64,000 bases of DNA from CAYSPT01 sp964432985. Lineage in GTDB: Bacteria > Muiribacteriota > CAYSPT01. The notes beneath the pieces are model-generated. The model made no database searches and was not told the origin of the DNA. It saw only the letters and a list, made by a program, of their open reading frames with translations. The translations under genes were made by a program, and so were the position numbers. Below are positions 25,401 through 33,601 of this stretch, piece by piece; the first letter of the stretch is position 1; every line of letters starts with the position of its first letter. The DNA is taken from assembly GCA_964432985.1 (NCBI GenBank), contig CAYSPT010000025.1, positions 1 to 64,000 of the forward strand. Reading direction: 5' to 3'.

Positions 25401-28400
25401 TGTTGAGGTAAAATCCGCCGCGGTGCTCTTCGTCCACCCGCCAGGTGATGCGCTGCTGGGTCGCCTCCCGGTCGGTCCAGAAACTCTTGACGATCCTGCC
25501 CTTGTGCTCAATCTCGATAAACGCCTGCCCCTTTTTATACCCCGTTGCCCAAAGAGCTTCCATGGTGTCCCCGACCTTCAGGGTGGTGGCTTTAAACGTT
25601 ACCAGGGACGGCACCGGCACCGTCAGCTTTCTGGCTCCCGGATCGATGACCATGACCGGCAGCACTCCCTTTACCTCTTTTCCGTACCGGTCCTGCGCGG
25701 TGGCTACCACCTTGTAGACACCAGCTTCGAGAGTAAACTCTACGGACGAAGCACCCTCTGCCGTGTCAAATGTCGCCTGCTGAAGCCTGTCGGCAAGCTC
25801 CCAGGTTTTCCAGTTGGACTCGTCCACCGCCCGGGGGTCGAGTCCCAGGCCGCGCCCGAAGAGCGAGGAGCGCTTTGGACGGGCCGGCTCCTTGAGACGG
25901 AAAACTTCCACGGTTCCCCTGGTTTTTACCGGCTGTCCATCCAGATTTTTCGATGAGATACTGACCGCCACCGGTCGTTTCCCGGTGAGCCATCCGGGGA
26001 CGGACATATCCAGGACCATGGAACTATAGCCGATATTGAGCGTCCGATCTGCAGACCGTGTCTCGCCGGTACTGTCGGTAACATCCACGGTGACCTGGAA
26101 AGCGAAGGTGGGATCGTCCGCTTCGAGAACCGTCTTGTCCGGCCGGGCCACAAACTTCAGGATGAACCGGCCCTGCTCGTCGGTAACGAGCTTGCCGTGG
26201 GTGATTTCACGGGTGGATGCTGGACGCCCCCAGCACCACCAGCACCACCACGGGTAACGCACCTTGCGGACCACCCTGAAAGAGACCTGTCCCTGATCGA
26301 TGGGAGCCCCCGTATAGGCCATGGCCGAGCCGGTGAGCGTGATTTCCTGGTCAAGACGTCCTTCTTCTTTGGGCGCTTCGATTTCAACCCTGAATTTGGG
26401 CCGCTTGTACTCTTCCACATTGACCGATGTGGACCCGTTGATATTGTCGCACTGGATGGTCATCCGGCCGGTGATGGTGCCCGAGGGGGCAGTGAAGGTG
26501 CCCGATGCCGAACCGAAAGCGTTGGTGGTCAGCTTGAGACGTTCGATCTCCTGCCAGTTGTAGTCCCTGAATACCACCTGGAGATGACGGTTCGGCAAAA
26601 ACTCGTAAGTGTCCCGCCGGTGATCGCTTTTTATGGCCAGTACCTTGAAATGGATGGTTTGTCCGGGACGGTAGATGGAGCGGTCGGTAAAGAATATCGT
26701 CTGGGTGCTGCCTCGCGCGCTGTACCTACCGCCCGGATACGCCTGGTCGGGATAGAGGAGCTCATTCTTGCCGAATTTCACGAAAAGGGCCAGGCCACGG
26801 TGATCATCATCATCGAGACGAAAAAAACCGTTTTCGTCCGTGTACTCATTGCCTGCTTTTCGGTAATACCCCTCGCTGTCCTGCCTGAATACCCGCACCT
26901 CGGCCCGTGACAAGGGTTTACCGCTGTGGTTATCCAGTACGAATCCTTCCACGCCGTCTTCGCGCTGCCGGATGACAACAGCCAGGCGTGTAACCCAGAA
27001 TGACGAGATCCTGATGGCGTTGCTGGCTCCGGCAAAATCCTTCCGCCACGAGGCAATCAACCGGTAGAAGCCGGGTTTCAACGACGGCAGCTCGATATCA
27101 TGAGACCGTTTCTTGTAATCATCAGTGGGTGTAAGAGGGACGGACCAGGAGGCCACCGGGGTCTTGTTCAACAGCCGCAGCTGCTTTCGGTGGTCCATGT
27201 ACTGCACCGACGGGCTGGACCAGCGCTTCTCCAGAAAATCGTCCCACCGGTCCTCCACCACCCTGAAATGCACTTCCTTGATGTTACGGTAATCGAGCCG
27301 CACATCGGCAAATGAGCGTGTAACGGAGTACTCACACTTCAGATCGAGCTCTTTTGTCTCGACCTGGATGATAATGTCGCGGCACCGCTGGCCGCCGGGA
27401 GAATCGGGATGCAGCTTGAGACCGCGCGTTGCCACCCGGTGGGCCCCGGTGTAATCTCCCTGGTTGTACAGCTCCTGGGCCCAGTGATAACAGGCCAGCG
27501 AGGCCAGGGGAAGCGACTGGTAACGGTCGACAATTTCTGAAAGCCTTTTGATAAAACGCTGGGCTTTCAGCTCCCCGAATGAGTAGGAGTTTACGAACAC
27601 CAGCCGATTAATGTCTGCATCAACGAAAGCCTCCGGCCGGCTGTCATGCAGGTGAAACTCCAGAAGCTTTTGATAGATCTTCATGGCTTTCAACAGGGGA
27701 GACGAGGTGTCCGTGCTGTCGGGGCTGTAGGCGATGAATATTTCCGCCGGTGCAAACGCGTCGGAGTCCGCCGCCATCTCGAAGGCGTCTTCGGGTTTCT
27801 TGACCACCTGGTCGCCGGCCTGGTAAAAGTTTATGGCCGAGAAGGCGGCGAAATCATACAGGGTGGGCCGGTAGGCTAGGGGCAGATTCCCCTTGGTGAA
27901 AAAGTCCTGGAACACGTCCATTGACATACCCTTGAGCTGTTTTTCGTGTGCGAGAACTTCGGTGTAGTACTCGTCGATTTGGTTGAAGAGCTTGGGAAGA
28001 TCCCAGGTGGTGAAATCAGTCTCGCTCATCCCGGCCGTCTCGGTCCGCTGCTGGAACCGCCACCGGTTCTGTTCGTAGTAATGCCAGTACCAGCGGGCCA
28101 GTACCAGTTTCATCAGAGTTCTGAGGTTTTCAGGAGCCTGCTTGATCTCCTCGTGGAGACGCGTGATTTTCTCCTCGGGTTTGTTACCCTGGATATTGGC
28201 TTCAAACACCAGCTGCTTGCACAGGGCCTTCAGGGCCTGGCCGTACTCCTCGCGTTTTACCGCCAGGGGCACGATCTTTTTCAGATGAGTAACGGCGGTT
28301 TTGGGTAAACCGTTTCTCTGGGCCTCGTCGACCTGCCGCCATAATGACTTCAGGTTCTCCGCGCTTGAAGCAGGCTGAACCACTCCCGCTGCCAGCACGA

Positions 28401-28449
28401 CCACGGCCAGAACGGCCGCCACCGGAAACCACCATTTTCCTGTATTCAT
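22462..28449 (-). CDS. Alpha-2-macroglobulin family protein with CSEQ thioester motif
   Basis: The 1,995-residue protein has a signal peptide (VAAVLAVVVLAAGVVQP, cleavage near SSA), a helical N-terminal region, MG-type beta domains (IYRPGQTIHFKVLAI, TDRSIYRPG near residue 590), a bait-like variable Lys/Glu-rich stretch near 1190-1230, and the alpha-2-macroglobulin domain (TVSARTNLNETAFFFPHLVTD region). The thioester loop is HECSEQVF with C1464, E1466 and Q1467, then an alpha/alpha-toroid and a receptor-like domain. Family members trap proteases in the periplasm or on the envelope. Many bacterial homologues sit beside pbpC; here no pbpC is present. AGGAGGG upstream of the ATG fixes the start. 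There is no lipobox Cys after the signal peptide. Confidence 0.93.
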   Translation of the reverse strand: MNTGKWWFPVAAVLAVVVLAAGVVQPASSAENLKSLWRQVDEAQRNGLPKTAVTHLKKIVPLAVKREEYGQALKALCKQLVFEANIQGNKPEEKITRLHEEIKQAPENLRTLMKLVLARWYWHYYEQNRWRFQQRTETAGMSETDFTTWDLPKLFNQIDEYYTEVLAHEKQLKGMSMDVFQDFFTKGNLPLAYRPTLYDFAAFSAINFYQAGDQVVKKPEDAFEMAADSDAFAPAEIFIAYSPDSTDTSSPLLKAMKIYQKLLEFHLHDSRPEAFVDADINRLVFVNSYSFGELKAQRFIKRLSEIVDRYQSLPLASLACYHWAQELYNQGDYTGAHRVATRGLKLHPDSPGGQRCRDIIIQVETKELDLKCEYSVTRSFADVRLDYRNIKEVHFRVVEDRWDDFLEKRWSSPSVQYMDHRKQLRLLNKTPVASWSVPLTPTDDYKKRSHDIELPSLKPGFYRLIASWRKDFAGASNAIRISSFWVTRLAVVIRQREDGVEGFVLDNHSGKPLSRAEVRVFRQDSEGYYRKAGNEYTDENGFFRLDDDDHRGLALFVKFGKNELLYPDQAYPGGRYSARGSTQTIFFTDRSIYRPGQTIHFKVLAIKSDHRRDTYEFLPNRHLQVVFRDYNWQEIERLKLTTNAFGSASGTFTAPSGTITGRMTIQCDNINGSTSVNVEEYKRPKFRVEIEAPKEEGRLDQEITLTGSAMAYTGAPIDQGQVSFRVVRKVRYPWWCWWCWGRPASTREITHGKLVTDEQGRFILKFVARPDKTVLEADDPTFAFQVTVDVTDSTGETRSADRTLNIGYSSMVLDMSVPGWLTGKRPVAVSISSKNLDGQPVKTRGTVEVFRLKEPARPKRSSLFGRGLGLDPRAVDESNWKTWELADRLQQATFDTAEGASSVEFTLEAGVYKVVATAQDRYGKEVKGVLPVMVIDPGARKLTVPVPSLVTFKATTLKVGDTMEALWATGYKKGQAFIEIEHKGRIVKSFWTDREATQQRITWRVDEEHRGGFYLNITHVNANRAYLSKHRLTVPWSNKKLDVSFATFRSKLQPGSKETWTVKIKGPGSEAAAAEMVAALYDASLDAFLPHAWRDLSGIFRQDYSTTHASFANRGMTAVSLVNDWNPNRRGYNRTYWSFPYEVLNDFVRYAFPYHGGGRYLQKMSRSRGEVQSFADEGGMELCEAEMAPGAPPMEAKKEKAAVGGEADKETATEKPEKEKKKKIDLTAVSARTNLNETAFFFPHLVTDSDGMVSMTFTMPEALTEWNFLGFAHTTGLASGLLTGKTVTQKDLMVQPNPPRFLREGDVLLFTAKVTNMSEEEQAGTIRLSLTDTMTDEELDQAFGNARRDRKFSVPAKRSRTYSWKLAVPDYSGVLTYRVVASTGILSDGEENILPVLSRRVFVTESLPLPIRGPETKTFTFEKLLESAKSDTLEHKALTVQVVSNPAWYAVQALPYLMEFPHECSEQVFNRLYANSLARAIANSSPKIKRIFSLWKGTDALQSNLEKNQDLKSVMLEETPWVLAAQDEAASKRRVGLLFDDNHMEDALSRSYEKLKKMQLSDGAWPWFPGGRPSSYITLYVMTGFGRLLNMDIEVKQDLALKSLNHLDRWIAEIYDNIKRHGHLERNNLSSTIAMYLYGRSFYLSQRQIPGFAREAVDYFLGQASDYWLQLNSRLSQGHLALACKRFGDKKTPSKIMASLKERSVTDEEMGMFWRDLELSWWWYRAPIETHAVMIEAFDEVAGDKEAVEDLKVWLIKQKQTQDWKTSKATADAVYGLLRRGANLLASDELVRAKVGDLVIKPEKTEAGTGFYEQKFVGEEIKAEYGTITLKKVDEGVAWGSIHWQYMEDMSKVTPHKTPLHLEKSLFVKRETKRGQVIEPVQGSLAVGDLVKVRIVLRVDRDMEYVHMKDFRGSGTEPVNVLSHYKYQDGLAYYEATRDTATHFFIEYLPKGTYVFEYPLRIQHRGRYQMGMATIQCMYAPEFNSHSASEFVEVK

Positions 28450-28787
28450 TTACTACCCCACTCCCTCCTGATAAGCTGCTCATTTCGTTGTTGTATAGTG
28501 CCACATTCATATTCTCTATATTGACTCTACCTTGTTCAATGCTGCCAGTGCAAGAGCATTTCCTTCGTTACCACTACACCCACTCCAATACTTCACATCG
28601 TTCCATGTCACCGTTACCACCCTCTGACGAGTAAGCGTAGAAAGGACGTGGATTGACAGACAATTCTTACTGGATGGTGTTCTACAAGCCAGTAGGAAGA
28701 ACGAAGATTCATCTGCAGCAGCGAGAATCTTCAACCAGGTCCATAGAGTACGCTCAATTAGAATAGTTATGCTATACTTATACGGCA
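28450..28787. other. Divergent intergenic region
   Basis: About 340 bases between the alpha-2-macroglobulin gene and the outer-membrane-type gene. It holds the ribosome binding site of the former (28460s), a possible minus-strand promoter TTGAAC-17-GAGAAT near 28515-28542, and the plus-strand -10 described separately. I see no convincing gene in the middle part. Confidence 0.4.
28770..28787 (+). promoter_or_regulatory. Extended -10 nine bases before ATG 28788
   Basis: TGC-TATACT (TATACT at 28773-28778) is followed by nine bases and the start codon, with no ribosome binding site and no clear -35. The same TGCTATACT-N9-ATG arrangement precedes miaA at 51822. A leaderless transcript is the simplest reading. 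Confidence 0.5.
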
Positions 28788-29888
28788 ATGAAACAGATAA
28801 GAGTTATCCCTCCCCGATCGACGCGAGTATTCGTCCGAATGCTCCTGATCATGACCGTGGCCGTCCTGTGCCAGACCGGCCATGCCGTCTATTCCCAGGA
28901 GCATTCCGCGCCTTCACCCGGCTACAGGATTTACCGGCAGGACATCATCCGGGACCCTTCCGGCCGGCCGTATGTCCGGGCTGATGATTTCTGCCGGGCA
29001 ATCGAAGCCCGGTACGATCTGAACCGGAAACGTGCCAGAGCGCACCTGCGAAAAGGACAAAACCTGCTTCGTCTCGATCTTCGTTTCGAGCATCACCGGC
29101 CTACCCAGGGAGTATTTAACAACCAGCTGATCGACCTGGGTCTGCCGATCATCTACCGCCAGGATGCCCTGTGGCTGCCCCTGGATCCCGTGGCCGGTTT
29201 GTTCGGGCTCGAAACCGGTGAAAAACGGTCCAGGAAGCTGGAACGACAGCTCGACGAATCCGTGGAGGAACCGTCCGAAGACGATGAGTATCAGGTTTTG
29301 AATCCCACTGAGGGGTACTCCGCCAGGTTCAAGCGTTTCATCGAAACGCACGAAACTCCCACTGCCCGTAAACCTCACTCCCGGTGGATCGGGTTCCAGA
29401 TCGGGCTTGTCAACCTTCACCCCCACATCCGGGACCTGTCACTGGACCGTGAATGGTGTTTTTCGGGAGCCATCCTGATACGAGATCCCCCCCGGTTTGC
29501 CATGGAACTGCGATACGACGACTTTTCAAGTGATCAGAGGACCCCATTTCTCGGGGAAGAAGCCGACGTATCGATCAAGATGAAAGGGTACACCGCTTCC
29601 TTCCTGTATTACTTTCCGGGAAACAAATGGAGGTATTACCTGGGCGCAGGATACGGCAAGAAGAAGGTGACTGTCGACTACGCTTCCCAAACCCGCACCT
29701 TCAGCCGCCGCCCGGAGATCGGCACATGGGAACTCAAAGTGGGATGCGACTATTTCATCAGACCGTGGTGGTCGACGAGCCTCGAAATCAGAGGGATATA
29801 CGGAAGCAAGCTTATCGAGGATATCGGTCCGATCTTCGTGAAACTGGACGGGGTCTACATCGGTCTCCAACAGACACTTCACTTTTGA
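28788..29888 (+). CDS. Outer-membrane-type protein with copper-amine-oxidase-N-like domain
   Basis: 366 residues: signal peptide (LLIMTVAVLCQTGHAVYS), then about 45-145 a stalk domain of the copper-amine-oxidase N-terminal type (GRPYVRADDFCRAI ... ALWLPLDPVAGLFG), an acidic linker, and a C-terminal beta-barrel-like half with alternating aromatic strands (GYTASFLYYFPGNKWRYYLGAG) ending in LQQTLHF; a terminal Phe is the usual signal for outer-membrane insertion. No enzyme motif is present: the stalk domain is only an adhesion or cell-wall-contact module in this type of protein. It has no Shine-Dalgarno sequence; see the -10 box just upstream. Confidence 0.75.
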   Translation: MKQIRVIPPRSTRVFVRMLLIMTVAVLCQTGHAVYSQEHSAPSPGYRIYRQDIIRDPSGRPYVRADDFCRAIEARYDLNRKRARAHLRKGQNLLRLDLRFEHHRPTQGVFNNQLIDLGLPIIYRQDALWLPLDPVAGLFGLETGEKRSRKLERQLDESVEEPSEDDEYQVLNPTEGYSARFKRFIETHETPTARKPHSRWIGFQIGLVNLHPHIRDLSLDREWCFSGAILIRDPPRFAMELRYDDFSSDQRTPFLGEEADVSIKMKGYTASFLYYFPGNKWRYYLGAGYGKKKVTVDYASQTRTFSRRPEIGTWELKVGCDYFIRPWWSTSLEIRGIYGSKLIEDIGPIFVKLDGVYIGLQQTLHF

Positions 29889-29948
29889 TCCGGAAATATA
29901 TGGGTTAAATCTGCGTCCGCAGCAGGCAATCGTTTGTAATAAGCCCGC

Positions 29949-32009
29949 TTAGAATTCCACGTCTCCCAGGACGTGAAAAATGAAGGCGTATTTGAAGGCA
30001 AACTCTTTAAGGAAGTCGTACCGCCCCGATGCGCCGCCATGCCCGGCACCCATGTCGGTTTTCAGCAGCAGCATCGTGTCGTTCGTCTTGTTTGCCCTGA
30101 GCCTGGCAACCCATTTGGCCGGCTCCCAGTACTGGACACGGGAATCGTTCAGACCACCGATAACCAGCAGGTGCGGATATTTTTTCTTTTCCACATTGTC
30201 ATACGGCGAATAGCTCAGCATGTAATCGAAAAACCTTTTTTCGCCGGGGTTGCCCCACTCCTCGTACTCGTGGACCGTCAATGGTATGCTGGGATCGAGC
30301 ATGGTGTTTATCACATCCACGAAAGGGACTTCGGCCACCATGGCGAAGAAAAGGTCCGGCCGCATGTTGAGGACCGCCCCCATGAGCAGGCCCCCGGCAC
30401 TCATCCCATCAGCCACTACCCGGCCTTTTGACGTGTACCCCTGCTCGATCAGGTGCTCCACACAGGAGATATAATCGGTGAACGTATTTTTCTTGTTGAG
30501 CAGTTTGCCGGCTTCGTACCATGGACGCCCCATGACACCCCCTCCCCTTACATGGGCGATACCGTAAATGAATCCCCGTTGAAGCAGGCTGAGACGGTTG
30601 TAAGCGAAGTGGGGTTCGGAGGAGGACCCGTAGGCCCCGTAACCGTGCAAGAGAAGGCAGTTGTTTCCGTCCCGGGCCATCCCCTTCGGATAAACCAATG
30701 AAATAGGGATGCCGGTCCCGTCGGGCGCGACGGCCATGACCCGCTCCATCTCGTAGGCAGACGGATCGTAACCGCCCAGCACTTCGTTTTTTTTCAACAG
30801 CTTCCTGGTGCCGTCGGCCAGGTTGAAATCGTACACCGTTTTTGGTGTAAGAAACGACGTATAGGTCAGGCGCAGGATTGTTGAATTATAATCCGGATTC
30901 CTGTGGTACCGCAGGGTGTAAACCGGTTCATCGAATTCGAGACGCCGAAACAAACCGGTTGAGAAATCGTAGAAACGGACCTGTTTCAAACCCTGCTCAC
31001 GCTCGTAAACAACCAGGTAGTCGCGAAAGCTTTCCAGCCCATCGATCTTGATCCCGGGGTGGTGGGGAATGAACTCCTGCCAGTTCTTCAGGGTCCTGGC
31101 GCCGATCGGTGCGGCCATCACCTTGAAGTTCACGGCCCCCTCGTTGGTATGGATGTAGAAGGTGTTTCCGTGGTGTGTGACATCATATTCTACACCTTTT
31201 TTCCGGCGCCGAAACACCCTGAACCGGTCCCGGGGCCGATCTGCCTCCAGGAACCTGATCTCCGATGTGATGGCACTGCCCAGATAGATGAAGAGGTATT
31301 TTCGGCTCTTGGACCGATACAACGACACGAAAAAGGCCTGGTCCGCTTCCTCGTATACCAGACGGTCACGGGCACACGGGGTGCCCAGAACGTGCCGGTA
31401 GACCCGATAAGGCCGCCTGGCTTCATCCCGAACCGTATAAAAAATAGTACGGTTGTCGTTTGCCCACTCCACGCTGTAGCTCGCGGCGGGGATCGATTCC
31501 TCAAGCACCTCCCTGGTCTTCAAGTCCTTCACGTGGATGGTAAACAGCTCGTCTCCCTTGAAATCGACCGAGTAGACCAGGTGACGGTGATCGGGACTGA
31601 CCTTGAGAGCCGCCAGGGAACAATACTCTCTGCCGCCGGCTAGCTTGTTGCCGTCAAGCAGAATCTCCTCCTGGGCGTCCAGGCTTCCCTTTTTACGACA
31701 GTAGATGGTGTACTGCCTGCCTTTCTCGGTCCGCGAGTAATAATAGTAGTCGTCCACCTTTTCCGGCACTGACTGGTCCGTTTCCTTGATGCGTTCCACC
31801 ATCTCCTTAAAGAGCCGTTCCTGCCCTCTTTCGGTGGATTTCATCATCTGCTCGGTGTACCGGTTTTCCTGCTCCAGGTACTCCAGGACTTCTTTTGTCC
31901 CGCGATTTCGCAGCCAGTAGTAATGATCGAGCAACCGTGTCCCGTGAATGGTGACAGCGTGACCCTTTTTTTTTGCAACCGGGGTTTTCATGGGGGATTG
32001 CATGGTCAT
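29949..32009 (-). CDS. Oligopeptidase B-like prolyl oligopeptidase (S9A)
   Basis: A 686-residue S9A peptidase: N-terminal seven-bladed propeller (HGTRLLDHYYWLRNRGTKEV at the start is typical of protease II) and C-terminal alpha/beta hydrolase with the nucleophile in DGMSAGGLLMG, the Asp in GLNDSRVQYWEP and the His in GAGHGGASGR. The usual GGSAGG is GMSAGG. Oligopeptidase B cleaves short peptides after Arg or Lys in the cytoplasm or periplasm; no signal peptide is visible. The start is set at ATG 32009, ten bases after the stop of the HD-hydrolase gene; ATG 32003 and 31991 are alternatives. Confidence 0.93.
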   Translation of the reverse strand: MTMQSPMKTPVAKKKGHAVTIHGTRLLDHYYWLRNRGTKEVLEYLEQENRYTEQMMKSTERGQERLFKEMVERIKETDQSVPEKVDDYYYYSRTEKGRQYTIYCRKKGSLDAQEEILLDGNKLAGGREYCSLAALKVSPDHRHLVYSVDFKGDELFTIHVKDLKTREVLEESIPAASYSVEWANDNRTIFYTVRDEARRPYRVYRHVLGTPCARDRLVYEEADQAFFVSLYRSKSRKYLFIYLGSAITSEIRFLEADRPRDRFRVFRRRKKGVEYDVTHHGNTFYIHTNEGAVNFKVMAAPIGARTLKNWQEFIPHHPGIKIDGLESFRDYLVVYEREQGLKQVRFYDFSTGLFRRLEFDEPVYTLRYHRNPDYNSTILRLTYTSFLTPKTVYDFNLADGTRKLLKKNEVLGGYDPSAYEMERVMAVAPDGTGIPISLVYPKGMARDGNNCLLLHGYGAYGSSSEPHFAYNRLSLLQRGFIYGIAHVRGGGVMGRPWYEAGKLLNKKNTFTDYISCVEHLIEQGYTSKGRVVADGMSAGGLLMGAVLNMRPDLFFAMVAEVPFVDVINTMLDPSIPLTVHEYEEWGNPGEKRFFDYMLSYSPYDNVEKKKYPHLLVIGGLNDSRVQYWEPAKWVARLRANKTNDTMLLLKTDMGAGHGGASGRYDFLKEFAFKYAFIFHVLGDVEF

Positions 32010-32019
32010 GAGCGTACAA

Positions 32020-33579
32020 CTATTCTTTGCATTGGGAACGCTGCCGGACCTGGAGTTTCATGTCCTGGGCCAGGTCGGCCAGGCCCTTGACGTAGTAGCC
32101 CTTTTGCCAGGCCCACCTGAGCTTGGCCGCCACCGCCCGGTGCGCCAGGGCATACTCGTAGATCCGCTCGTAGTTCGGTGTCTCACGCGGTTTCCCGGCC
32201 TGATCGAACCAGGTCTGCCCCAGGGCGGTAAAACTCCTGTCCTCTTTTGGCGAGTACATGTATTCCAGGAACTCGTTTGAAACGTTGTCGAACCGCGCAT
32301 CTTGAAGCTGCAGTGGATCCGTGCGGGTTTCAAGACCTTCTTTTTCGTACTCATAACGTTGTAACCTGGCGCGTAACGTACGATTTTGCTCCGGGGAGAT
32401 AATCGATGTCAGCTCGTTTACCAGCTTGTCGAGCTCCACCCAGGTGAAATAAGCACAGTCGTTGTAGATGACCGCCGCACGCCGGTAATACTCCTCCAGC
32501 TTGGGGTCCTTGGTAATAGGGGCCTTCCACTCCAGCAGGAACTGTACCGTGCGTGTTTGCACGTAGATATTTTTGAAGCAATTGGTCAGCCGCTGCAGGA
32601 AATTGAAGACAGTCGGATTCAGGTCCTGGACATTGTGGCATCGGTCGCTCAGTTTCACCATGGTGGTCCTGAGTTTAAGACGGACATCGTGGGTATGGTC
32701 GAACATATAGTTGATGGACTCGGGATAATACTTGCTTTTTTTCCTGGTGAGCGCTTCATCGATATCAATGATCCGTTCGATATTGAAGTGCATGATGTTC
32801 AATGTGTAAAGGAGATAGCCGTTGTTTTCATTGATATCGTATTTTTGCATAAGTTTCTCGGTCAGCCGGGCGGCGTCCTCGGTGCTCTGGCGTTCCCTGA
32901 GCTGGTAGTCGATGTCGTCCACATCCAGCCTGAACTGGCTGGAAGCCTGGTGGCTCCTCAGCCGCATCAGTTCCCGCACTTTCCGGCCGAACTCGGCGTC
33001 AGTGGGATGGCAGCCTTCTTCTCCTTCACCCAGATAACTTCGCATCCCAACACTGCGGATGAAAGTGGTTATGTCCCGGTAGATCCTTGGGATCAGGTTC
33101 GGCGCTACGTTCATCCGGTACAACAGGTACGGGGTGTAGGTACGCTTTCGAAACTCTGTTATCAGTTTTTCTTCGAGCCGAGCCAGGAGCCTGGTTTCCT
33201 GTGCTTCCAATTCATCGTCATCGGGATCGCAGTCGTTCTGGTCATGGTACCGCCTGATAAAGCGGTCAATGGCATCCTCGATGGAATCATGCAGGAGCCC
33301 GGCGCACAGCGTGATGTAATCGACACCATGCCGGGACAGGATCCGGGCCACGTTCCAGGGGTGAATAAACCGGGTGGTCTTCTTGTCCTTCCGCTTCTTG
33401 TTGATATTTTCCTTCTCGGACATGAGGAAGGTGATCTCGATCAGGGCGCGTTCGTGGGGCTCGAAATCCCTGTGGGTAATCAAGGCCCGGTCATCTACCA
33501 GGTTCTCAAATGTCAAGACTTCCCCTGTGCGCTTGATGGGCTCGTACTTGACACGTTTAAGGTACTCGCGGTCAGCCAT
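32020..33579 (-). CDS. Stand-alone SpoT-type HD hydrolase with large insertion
   Basis: 519 residues with the HD signature of RelA/SpoT hydrolases: RFIHPWNVARIL (R70, H73), LLHDSIED (H97, D98, E101, D102) and KLSDRCHNV (D312). In SpoT the last Asp follows about 67 residues after the HD pair; here it is about 215 residues away, so some 150 residues are inserted, predicted helical and charged. There is no synthetase, TGS or ACT domain. The natural reading is a metal-dependent (p)ppGpp- or related nucleotide hydrolase, but the substrate may differ. It starts 22 bases after the PLD-family gene and is followed closely by oligopeptidase B. Confidence 0.8.
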   Translation of the reverse strand: MADREYLKRVKYEPIKRTGEVLTFENLVDDRALITHRDFEPHERALIEITFLMSEKENINKKRKDKKTTRFIHPWNVARILSRHGVDYITLCAGLLHDSIEDAIDRFIRRYHDQNDCDPDDDELEAQETRLLARLEEKLITEFRKRTYTPYLLYRMNVAPNLIPRIYRDITTFIRSVGMRSYLGEGEEGCHPTDAEFGRKVRELMRLRSHQASSQFRLDVDDIDYQLRERQSTEDAARLTEKLMQKYDINENNGYLLYTLNIMHFNIERIIDIDEALTRKKSKYYPESINYMFDHTHDVRLKLRTTMVKLSDRCHNVQDLNPTVFNFLQRLTNCFKNIYVQTRTVQFLLEWKAPITKDPKLEEYYRRAAVIYNDCAYFTWVELDKLVNELTSIISPEQNRTLRARLQRYEYEKEGLETRTDPLQLQDARFDNVSNEFLEYMYSPKEDRSFTALGQTWFDQAGKPRETPNYERIYEYALAHRAVAAKLRWAWQKGYYVKGLADLAQDMKLQVRQRSQCKE

Positions 33580-33601
33580 TGAAATTCCTTACAGCTACCG
33601 T

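Noticed and set aside
26197..26910. Long plus-strand frame (237 codons) inside the alpha-2-macroglobulin gene
   Set aside because: It is the antisense of a conserved coding region, shows no domain and is a by-product of the codon bias of the real gene.
28516..28788. 90-codon minus-strand frame in the divergent intergenic region
   Set aside because: No ribosome binding site, no recognisable motif, and it covers the -10 region of the plus-strand gene.
32386..33582. 398-codon plus-strand frame opposite the HD hydrolase
   Set aside because: Entirely antisense to a gene with intact HD motifs; composition is typical of a shadow frame.
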